A model generated the notes under the pieces. The model saw nothing but the letters and a program-made list of their open reading frames with translations, was not told the origin of the DNA and did not search any database. From Delphinus delphis (taxonomy: Eukaryota; Chordata; Mammalia; Artiodactyla; Delphinidae), in contig NC_082697.1 in NCBI RefSeq assembly GCF_949987515.2, positions 25,179,730 to 25,243,729 on the forward strand: a DNA stretch of 64,000 nucleotides. The letters run 5' to 3'. The translations under genes and the position numbers were made by a program. Below are positions 56,142 to 64,000 of this stretch, piece after piece (the stretch's first letter is position 1; every line of letters starts with the position of its first letter).

Positions 56142-56549
56142 TGAGACTGGTTGCCTAGTCTAGGGTTGCATGGCGATCAAGAACAACAGGGACCCCAGGA
56201 GAGCAAAGGATGGAGAAAGGAGACTGAGGCCTGGGGTGCTACTAGGGCAGGGAGGGGGAAGTCTTCAAGACACAACCGAGGTGGGAGGGAGGAGTAAGGC
56301 CTGGAGTAGGAAGCATGGCTGGTGGGGAGATTGGAGACTAGCTGGAGGCGCCAGCTGGGCTGGGCTCACAGACAGGGGGCCAGAAAGGACCTAGAAATCT
56401 GAGGACCTAGAAAGGCTGTGGACCTAGGTGAAGAGCCCTAACAGCTGGGTTTGAGTTTCCTGATCTGACCATTTCCACCTTCCACAGGATTGAGGTGGGC
56501 TCTCAGCCCCCAGTACTGACAGCTTTCTTTAGGGGGCAACCCAGACTGA

Positions 56550-57060
56550 AGTCCAGAATCAGCTGTGTGAACTTAGACAAGTCATTTCCCATCTCCGGAC
56601 CTCAGTTTCCTCAACTATATAATGAGGGTAATGGTAGAATTGGGATGTTTCTATGAAAACAGGAGTCCAAAGTACTCACCCTGCCAGCACATAGTAGGTG
56701 CCTGGAGAATTATGGCTGTTAGATGAGAGGAAGAATAGAGGTCACGAGAGACTCCCAAAGTAGCTAACCTCGTGCTAAAAAAACTGCACACCCCAGCTGT
56801 TGGGTTCACCATTCCTTCCTGAAGGGGTGGGGATGGTGGTGACTTGGCTACCACTGTGTGCCAAGTGCTGTGCCCAGTACTCTAGGCTCATGATCCACTT
56901 CATCCTGGCAACAAGTACTAAAAGGTAGGAAGCATAATCCTCATTTAGTAGGTGAAGAAACTGAGACTCAGAAAAGTAAAATGGTTTTCCCAGGGTCACA
57001 CAGTCAGTGAGCGACAGAGCTGGGATTTGAACCTCAGTTATGAGGCCCCTAGAGAGTGTC
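56550..57060. mobile_element. Two MIR copies, opposite orientation
   Basis: Plus: tgtgtgaacttagacaagtc, ctcagtttcctcaactatat (to about 56760). Minus: actgtgtgccaagtgctg, aaactgagactcagaaaag, ggtcacacagtcagtgagc (56840-57060). Confidence 0.8.
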
Positions 57061-57239
57061 CAGAGGAGTCGGTTCTTCCCCATGGAAGGGCAAACTTCCA
57101 TGCAGCCAACCAAAGGGATCTAAAAGGGGAAAATGGGAAAGCCAGGGAGTGGGCACCAGTTTTGCCTTCAAACTCCGGCATGGGATAGGGCAACAGATCA
57201 ATCCAGAAATTGTACACTCAATGTGTTAAAACAGGAAGG

Positions 57240-57330
57240 AACTTAGAGTTCACACAGAGTTCCATTTTGCAGATGGACAAACTGAGTCTTGGAGAGGAGG
57301 GGGACTTTCCAAGGTCACATAAAGTTACCT
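57240..57330 (-). mobile_element. MIR fragment
   Basis: ccattttgcagatggacaaa, ctgagtcttggagagg. Confidence 0.6.
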
Positions 57331-57579
57331 CCTAGCGTCATACTTCCAGGTGGGAGTAGGGGTACTTTTTGGAGGTGTCAGGGGAATACCAGCTCCATTC
57401 AGTTCTTCATGTATGGAGACTGGGCTCCTGTTGCGACGTTGACCTTTCCTTTAGGGTCCAGCCCAGCCCAGGCATCCAAGAATAATCATGGATTCAAACT
57501 GAACTGAAGTCCCTAATTTCAGGCAGAAGAGGGCAGATAGATATAAATAGAAACTCCTTCCTTTCCTAGGTCTCACGCT

Positions 57580-57970
57580 CTGTGTGGTGCAATGAACAAA
57601 CTGTTGGGCCTGTATGGGGGTCTGGAGAGGCATTCCAGTCCTACTTCTGCCACCAGTTTGTTGGGTGACATTGGAATTATGACCTGGGCCACTTGTTCCT
57701 CATCTTTGAGGATGGAGCACTAGTATGATATCTGAGGGCCTGACTTGTAGTCTACCATAGAGTTAAGAGTGTTGGTTCTGGAGCCAGGAGACCTAGGTTC
57801 AAATACTGGCTTTGCCGCTAACCAGCTGGGTGACCTTGGGCAAGGGGCTTCTCTCTACACTTCAATTTTCCCAGTAGGAATCTGAGCATGCCTGTGTGAC
57901 TGGGGTGTTGTGGAGATGCAACGAGACAAGATTGAAAGCATTTAGCATGGTGTTATTACTGTTTCTGATT
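57580..57970 (+). mobile_element. Two MIR copies in tandem
   Basis: The first is weak (tcctacttctgccaccag, about 57580-57730). The second is clear (gttctggagccaggagacc, ctgggtgaccttgggcaag, 57760-57970). Confidence 0.7.
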
Positions 57971-58029
57971 TTAAAAGGACATTCAAGAATTTAGAAATAA
58001 AGCAATGTGGTAAAATGTATTAGGTTTTT

Positions 58030-58342
58030 TTTTTTGGCTGCGTTGGGTCTTTGTTGCTGTGCGCGGGCTTCCTCTAGTTGTGGTGAGCAGGGGCTACTCC
58101 TTGTTGTGGTGCGTGGGCTTCTCATTGCCGTGGCTTCTCTTGTTGCGGAGCATGGGCTCTAGGCGTTCAGGCTTCAGTAGTTGTGGCGCGTGGGCTCAGT
58201 AGTTGTGGCTTGCAGGCTCAGTAGTTGTGACACGCGGGCTTAGTTACTCTGCGGCATGTGGGATCTTCCCGGACCAGGGCTCAAACTCATGTCCCCTGCA
58301 TTGGCAGGCAGATTCTTAACCACTGCACCACCAGGGAAGTCC
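58030..58342 (-). mobile_element. CHR-2 SINE, long form
   Basis: From tttttttggctgcgttggg to gcaccaccagggaagtcc. Confidence 0.9.
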
Positions 58343-58473
58343 CCAGATAGGCTTTTGAAATCTCTAGACTCTAAGGCCTTGGTTTCTAGCCTGGATCCTA
58401 GGTTGTAAAGCTTTCTGATTGCTAAAGAGATCCTTCGTGGCCATAGCAATAGCTGACTTCTATCTTTATTCTT

Positions 58474-58685
58474 TTTTTTTTTTTTTTTTTTTTTGCGGTA
58501 TGCGGGCCTCTCACTGTTGTGGCCTCTCCCATTGCGGAGCACAGGCTCCGGACACGCAGGCTCAGCGGCCATGGCTCACGGGCCCAGCCGCTCCGTGGCA
58601 TGTGGGATCTTCCCGGATGGGGCACGAACCCGTGTCCCCTGCCTCGGCAGGTGGACTGTCAACCACTGCACCACCAGGGAAGCCC
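58474..58685 (-). mobile_element. Short-subfamily CHR-2 SINE
   Basis: A T-tail of about 20, gcggtatgcgggcctctc, to gcaccaccagggaagccc. The 15-bp TSD tct(a/g)tctttattctt lies at 58459-58473 and 58686-58700. Confidence 0.94.
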
Positions 58686-59052
58686 TCTGTCTTTATTCTT
58701 GATTAGAGGCTATCAGTGGGTTCCCCCATTATGGGAAAATTGCTTAAAATCCAAAATAAAATAAGAAAAAAGTTTCTGAAGGACCTTGTAGGTTACTCAA
58801 ACACTGGTGAACACCCAAAGCATTTAACCAAAAGATACATTATAACATTATAAATCTAGAAAATGACTTGCAAGTGTTATTAGTGTCCTAACTTCTAAGG
58901 CTCTTTTCTGAGATTCTCTTTACTCTCCACTCCCCATTTCCCAGCACTGGTTTGGACACGGTGAGAGACCTTCAGAAATAATTTTGCCTCGATGTGACTC
59001 GCAAGTGTTGGAGTGTCTGCCTCAGTTTCTTCCTCTTTCCGTGCTTGTGCAG

Positions 59053-59238
59053 GGGGCCGAGAGAACAAGATGCCTATTCTCATTTCCAAGATCTTCAAGG
59101 GCCTGGCAGCCGACCAGACGGAGGCCCTCTTTGTAGGGGATGCCATCCTGTCTGTGAATGGGGAAGACCTTTCCTCTGCCACCCATGATGAGGCGGTGCA
59201 AGTCCTAAAGAAGACAGGCAAAGAAGTGGTGCTTGAGG
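59053..59238 (+). CDS. SNTA1: SNTA1 exon 2 (PDZ domain)
   Basis: 186 bp from the acceptor tgtgcag to the donor G|GTAAGC. The phase-1 junction restores Gly: exon 1 G plus GG, then GGC CGA GAG AAC, giving [13 protein letters not shown]. It encodes residues 104-165, the core of the PDZ domain, with [20 protein letters not shown] (the helix-2 His typical of class I PDZ domains is in this stretch) and ending [10 protein letters not shown]. The last base starts a split codon, which would be Val in the known protein. The rest of PDZ, PH1b, PH2 and the SU domain lie beyond the right edge. The reading frame is intact with no stops. Confidence 0.97.
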
Positions 59239-59379
59239 GTAAGCATTGGGGACCCCAGGGGTGTTCAGTTCTTCCCTACCTTCCCCAGGCCTCATGCAGT
59301 GTGGGCTGGGAGGTGGGCAGGTTGAAAACAGAAACAGAACTTGGGGATCCGCCTTGAGACAGCAAGGGCGGTGGCCCAG

Positions 59380-59540
59380 AGCCAGGCTGACCTGGCTTTC
59401 ATTTCCTCTCTCCCACTCCCTAGCTCTGTGGCCTTGGACGAGTCACCTCATTCCCCTGAGCCTTACTTTCCTCATCTGTAGGGCAGGGATGTAACTTCTG
59501 CCTTACTGGGTTGTGGAAGGAGGACAAAAGGTCCATGGCA
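59380..59540 (+). mobile_element. MIR SINE
   Basis: ctctgtggccttggacgagt, tactttcctcatctgtaggg and ttactgggttgtggaagg. Confidence 0.75.
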
Positions 59541-59947
59541 GGCAGGATCTGCCACCCAGTGAGTGACTCAGGGGAAGAGAAGGGCGGGGACTGGCAAAGG
59601 GGCGGCTAAGATTCTTTCCTGAGGAGCCAGGGGAGCTCTCAACTCTGAGTTCTCCTAAAACCCTGAGACCCATCTTGCTTTGGGAGGGGACTTGGCCTTT
59701 ATGTTGCAGGACATCAAATACTTCCAGCTAGGCTCAGAGAGGAGTATTATTTTTGGGCGGGGGGGACTTGGTGGCTCCCCTCCACTATCCCGTCACTGTG
59801 GGTCTTAGCTGAGACCTTGGCTTTCTCCGGGACTCAGTTTCCCATAGGTTGTTACAGTCTCTTGCTGGGGTGGTCCCAACTTCTGCCTTTTGCCAGCTCT
59901 GTCAGGAGGTTTCTGCTCTGCTCAGCCCTTTCATCAAACTCCACTCT

Positions 59948-60111
59948 GTGGGATAGGGAGGGTAGGAGGGAGATGCAAGAGGGAGGGGATATGGGGATAT
60001 ATGTATACATATAGCTGATTCACTGTTATACAGCAGAAAGTAACACAACATTGTAAAGCAATTATGCTCCAATAAAGATGTTAAAAAAACCCAAAAACCA
60101 AACCCCCAAAA
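59948..60111 (+). mobile_element. Young 5'-truncated L1 3' end
   Basis: gtgggatagggagggtagg, agctgattcactgttataca, caattatgctccaataaaga and an A-rich tail. The exact 12-bp TSD aaactccactct lies at 59936-59947 and 60112-60123. Confidence 0.93.
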
Positions 60112-60123
60112 AAACTCCACTCT

Positions 60124-60920
60124 CTCAGTTCCGGAAGCCATGGGGGCCTGAAGAATGTGTCTTTGGCTCCTGGCCCAGAACAGGCACACGGAGGTGGCGG
60201 GGGCTGATGGAGAATGCCATGGCCAGTGAAGCTGCAGAGCTGAGCCCCAGGCTCAGATCCTGATAGGTTGCCTTTGTGTCCCCAAAGAGGTCTCCAAGAG
60301 GCCACAGAGACAAACAGGCTCTGGATCCCTGGGTGATCTTTGGCATTCTTGACCTAAATTCTCTATTGTTTTGTTTTATTTTATATTTTATTATCTATTT
60401 AAATGTACTGTGTGTCTATTTAAATGCTACTGTTGCATTTTAAAAATATATACTGAAAGCTGACTCTGCAGTATTGGTCCCTAAAAGCTTAAGTATATCA
60501 ATCATATTTTAACAGCAAAATTAAATAACAAGATCACACGTTAATGATATGGATATAGGAGACTTTCCCTCCCATATGCCTCATCACTCTGATATTTATA
60601 GCCAGTAATGCAGTTTAAACAGTTGAAATTCATCAAAGTGTCATATTTTGGTTGACTTGAAAAGCTCTTTTAATCTCTGCTGTTTGAAAGTTTAGTCCAT
60701 GGATGGTAAAATTTCTACTGTAGACACATTTCTGATCCACGCCAAGGTCCCCTTCACCTCCTCATCTTTAGGTAAAGAATGTCTCTATCTGCCTTCTCAG
60801 TGTGGATCATTCTGAGAGGGTAGCATCTCTGAGTGTTAGACGTTTGAAGAGTCTCCTGGTTTCGGGGCTAATACCCAAGCCTTCTACCTCATTTACTCCA
60901 TTCCTTCCTCACTAAAGCCA
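60124..60920. other. Intronic sequence, no gene seen
   Basis: 60350-60720 is A/T-rich and may be an unassigned old repeat. Frames on both strands near 60080-60350 show no domain. Confidence 0.45.
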
Positions 60921-60924
60921 AGAA

Positions 60925-61190
60925 GCATTTCCAGAGACCTACTATGTACCTGATTTGCAGAGCATTGGGTCAGAAGCTAAAGCAGACCCGGCCCTTCCTG
61001 AAGGAGCCCACCAGTGAGTGGGGGAGACAAAATATGAACACTGTCTTCTCCACACAAACTATTTAAAAATCAGCGTCTAAAATCCTGTCTGCTCTGTAAT
61101 TAATCTGGCCTTAGGCAAGACCCTCGTCTTCTCTGGGGCTCAGTTTTCATATCTGTTGGGGTTAAGCTAGATCAGAGATGACCAACAGCT
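60925..61190. mobile_element. L2 and MIR fragments
   Basis: gagacctactatgtacctga and cctgaaggagcccaccagtg suggest reversed L2. ggccttaggcaagaccctcg and ctcagttttcatatctgttg suggest a plus-strand MIR. Confidence 0.5.
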
Positions 61191-61591
61191 TTCGAGTGTT
61201 AGCTTCCTTGGTGGCTGCTGAGAGTTCCATATTTGGAAAGATTGGGAGGTCTTATCTGGGCTCAGCAGAAAGGAGCTGGAATTGATTAGCAATGTCTGCT
61301 GCACATAGAGTAGGGAAGAGAAATACCATGTGTAACATCCCAGGACTGAGGGTTTCCAGCACTTATGTTCTCTAAGACTTTTCATAGGGCAAGAGCTTTC
61401 CTTGGCAAACGCTGCCCCAGGCTGCTGGATGGAGCCTGGCCTGCCTCTTGCCCAGCATAGGATTTGGCACAAGGTAGGCACTCTATAAATGTTAGTGACT
61501 CCCCTCCTGTCCCATAGCATTTATATAGAATTGGTATTATTTCCTCCTTAAATGTTTGGTAGCATTCTCCAGGGAAGCTACCTTTATAGAA

Positions 61592-61726
61592 AGGTTTTTT
61601 TTGTTTGTTTGTTTGTTTTGCCACACTGCGCAGCATGTGGGATCTTAGTTCCCCTACCAGGGATCGAACCCTGGACCCCTGCAGTGAAAGTGCGGAGTCC
61701 TAACCACTGGACCGCCAGGGAATTCC
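61592..61726 (-). mobile_element. Short tRNA-derived SINE
   Basis: A (TTTG)n tail, gccacactgcgcagcatgtg, to gaccgccagggaattccc. Confidence 0.88.
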
Positions 61727-61749
61727 CGATTTTAATGTCTTTAATAAGG

Positions 61750-61870
61750 CAATTTAGATGATCTGTTTTTTTTCTTTTCTTGGTAGTTTATGTCTTGCAA
61801 GGAATTTGTCCATTTCATCTAAATTGTCAAATTTCTCAGCATAAAGTTGTTTATAATCTTCTGGTATTTT
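61750..61870 (-). mobile_element. L1 ORF2 fragment
   Basis: Minus-strand translation includes DYKQLYAEKFDNLDEMDKFL, the L1 ORF2 linker before the reverse transcriptase domain. It is a short truncated remnant, and upstream codons do not look like L1. Confidence 0.7.
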
Positions 61871-62029
61871 TCCTCCCTTTTGGATGACAGCCCTCTCCTG
61901 CTTTCTCTTTCTCTCCTCCTCCCTTTGTACTGCTCTACTCAGTGGTTTCAAGGGGACTCTCAGTCTCGTGGGGCAGATAGCTGAGCAAACCTACCAGATC
62001 ACCATCCTGTCACAGGTGCTGAGATGGGG

Positions 62030-62480
62030 TCTGCGCAGGGATTGGAGGAGGCCGGTGGTCAGGAAAGACTTCCTGGAGGAGGGGATGCTGGCACTTTATG
62101 AACAATAAGCAGATGTGGGTATGGGGTGGCGAAAGGGCATTCTGGGAAGGGGAGCTGTGTGAGCAAAACCACGAAGGGGTGAAATGACTTGACTTACCTG
62201 CGGAGTTTCCTGGGAAGTAATTCAGCTTTATCTGAGCCTAGGTGTGAGTGGAGAAAGAGAGGGCTATTCAGACTGACAGATTCTGCAGGGCCTTGAGTGC
62301 CAGACTAAAGGAATTTGGAGGGAAACAGAGCGGTTAAAGGGTTTTCAGCAGAGGCTCACATGGTCAGCTCTGGGCTTTACAGCATCAACCTGGTTTGGAG
62401 GGAGGCAACAGTAGATGCAGAATGGCAACAAAGAGGCTGGGGCCACGAGCAGGAGGGAGATGGTGGTGGTTTGACCTAAG
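62030..62480 (-). mobile_element. L2 LINE fragment
   Basis: aaagacttcctggaggagg, gtgagcaaaaccacgaagg, gcagggccttgagtgccag and gctctgggctttacag match reversed L2 5' of its usual end. Confidence 0.55.
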
Positions 62481-63440
62481 CAGGTTTGAATAAAAAGAGG
62501 AGTCTCGAGGTTGTAGCCTTCATGTTAGTTTTTTCCCAGCTTTTTCTTAGTTGAAGTCTCTGTCTGAGCTGCTCTCCAGCAGGCTTGTAGAAGGAGGTAA
62601 TTCCACCCAGTGCGGGCGAGCACTGGCGTCAAGACTCTTTGAATCGCACAGGTGATCTGAAAAGCCTGGAAGACATGAGGGATCTAGGATGCTGGGTTGT
62701 GACTGGTCCTCGAGATTTGGGGGAGTTTGTGGAGACTGGGCAGCTGCCCCAGTCTGGAGCCAGAGCTCCTGGAAGCCTCTCTGGGCTTAGGATCCTCCCA
62801 AGCACCCAATCACTGGTCACATTGTTCAGAACTTCCTTGCCCTCATCCCACTTCTAAGACCACCTCCAAGGGCCCATGGCCTGTCCTTTGGATGTGAACT
62901 TGGCAGGGCAGCTGGGCATCTTTCCTGAGGTCTGGGGCTTGTTGGGTACAGAGCTTCCTGAGAACATCCTAGAAGAAAAGATGTCACTAGCAAACTGCAG
63001 TTGCCAGCCAGAACCCTACTTCCCTGGCCTAAGTCAGGGGCTCAGCTGGGTATCAGCAACCCCAGCCTGCCTTCTAGACCTTTTCCTCTCTGAGGGCAGG
63101 AGTTTGCACAAGTGTCTTGAGCCTATTCTCAGCTATAGCGATGTATTTGTGACCAGAGTCTGGACCCAAGCTGACAGCCAACACGCCTCTGTCTGCTGCT
63201 TAGAGAGGCCCATTGTGTGCAAGGATCTGGAAGCAGGGCCAGCCTGGGCCCTTGGAGACCAGGCCTGGGGGAAAAGGGAGGGACAGCCAAATGCCTCCCC
63301 TCCCTCCACCTGCAGTGAGGCTGACAAGACACAGGTAACAGGGAGCCTGTGATGCATTAAAAAATAATACTAAAGGACAAAAATGAATAAAGCCAATTTT
63401 AGTACTTTGTACAAAGTAGAGAAGGTTCACCCCACACAAA
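62481..63440. other. Intronic sequence, no gene seen
   Basis: Repeat-poor. The plus-strand 158-codon frame at 62876-63352 has no recognisable domain and no splice-site support for being an SNTA1 exon. Confidence 0.5.
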
Positions 63441-63465
63441 GATCAGGCTTTTAAAAGATACAGGC

Positions 63466-63734
63466 ATGGGACTTCCCTGGTGGTGCAGTGGTTAAGAATC
63501 TGCATGCCAGTGCAGGGGACACAGGTTCGAGCCCTGGTCTGGGAAGATCCCACATGCCACGGAGCAACTAAGCCCGTGAGCCACAACTACTGAGCCCGCA
63601 CGCCTGGAGCCGGTGCTCCACAACAGGAGAAGCCACCGCAATGAGAAGCCCACGCACAGCAACGCAACTAGAGAAAGCCCACGCACAGCAACGAAGACCC
63701 AATGCAGCCAAAAATAAATAAATTTATTAAAAAA
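63466..63734 (+). mobile_element. CHR-2 SINE
   Basis: From gggacttccctggtggtgc to gcagccaaaaataaataaat, with the 13-bp TSD aaaagatacaggc at 63453-63465 and 63735-63747. Confidence 0.93.
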
Positions 63735-63769
63735 AAAAGATACAGGCTTAGAGTAGCATGTACATAAAA

Positions 63770-63920
63770 GACACAGAGAATAGTAGGAATTGCTATAATC
63801 CCTGTTTTACAGACAAAGTCACCAAGATTTGTTGAGAATAAATAACTTTCTTCAAGACATACAACTAATAAATTGGCTGACTCAGAATTCAAAACTAGGT
63901 CTGTCTGATTGCAGAGGCCA
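63770..63920 (-). mobile_element. MIR SINE
   Basis: tgttttacagacaaagtcac, ttggctgactcagaattc and gactctgcc follow reversed MIR order. Confidence 0.6.
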
Positions 63921-64000
63921 CTATTGACTCTGCCTTGGATAATACCTACCTCTCATAGTTGTTTGCAACATAAAAAAATAATGCATGTAACATGCTGGGA

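Larger units (their letters stand above)
59239..64000 (+). other. SNTA1: SNTA1 intron 2, partial
   Basis: Starts with GTAAGC at 59239 and continues to the window end. No acceptor followed by a recognisable SNTA1 exon 3 was found. Confidence 0.85.

Noticed and set aside
62876..63352. 158-codon frame in SNTA1 intron 2 as a possible exon
   Set aside because: The protein does not resemble any part of syntrophin and no acceptor/donor pair with matching phase frames it.

Overview
The window is mammalian nuclear DNA, most probably from a cetacean and likely a toothed whale. About fifty tRNA-derived SINEs of the CHR type (heads like gacttccctggtgg, tails like cagccaaaaataaata or gtaccgcaaaaaa) are scattered over 64 kb. 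This family is characteristic of whales and hippos, and the abundant short subfamily ending in ggcccgcgtaccgc is what I associate with toothed whales. Old L2, MIR, MER5A and L1M fragments, two decayed mariner copies of a cetartiodactyl type and one probable LTR fill most of the rest.

Only two protein-coding genes are supported, arranged head to head. On the minus strand, a 34-nt coding first exon at 17058-17025 encodes MVGVPGAAAFQ plus one base. It sits in a CpG island (about 16.7-17.5 kb) and matches, as I remember it, the alternative N-terminus of CBFA2T2 (MTGR1). Positions 1-17024 would then be CBFA2T2 intron 1. On the plus strand, SNTA1 (alpha-1-syntrophin) begins at 55554 in a second CpG island. 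Exon 1 is 55554-55863 and exon 2 is 59053-59238. Together they encode the first part of PH1 and most of the PDZ domain, and the gene runs off the right edge. The start codons are 38.5 kb apart. As I recall, human chromosome 20q11 has the same SNTA1/CBFA2T2 divergent order.

Layout: 1-17 kb, CBFA2T2 intron with L2, L1, LTR, mariner copy A and SINEs. 16.7-17.5 kb, CBFA2T2 promoter and exon. 17.5-55.1 kb, the intergenic interval, with SINE clusters, nested insertions, a 31-bp minisatellite (31.57-31.75 kb), an exact 101-bp tandem duplication (35.38-35.58 kb) and mariner copy B. 55.1-55.9 kb, SNTA1 promoter and exon 1. 55.9-64 kb, SNTA1 introns 1 and 2.

I found no sign of a wholly new biological system. 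The least explained structures are the regular 31-bp array, a SINE carrying two heads within one target-site duplication, a SINE that replaced about 146 bp of a mariner element, and a perfect 26-bp palindrome formed inside another SINE. Repeat family names rest on my memory of consensus sequences, and boundaries are approximate unless a target-site duplication (TSD) is quoted.
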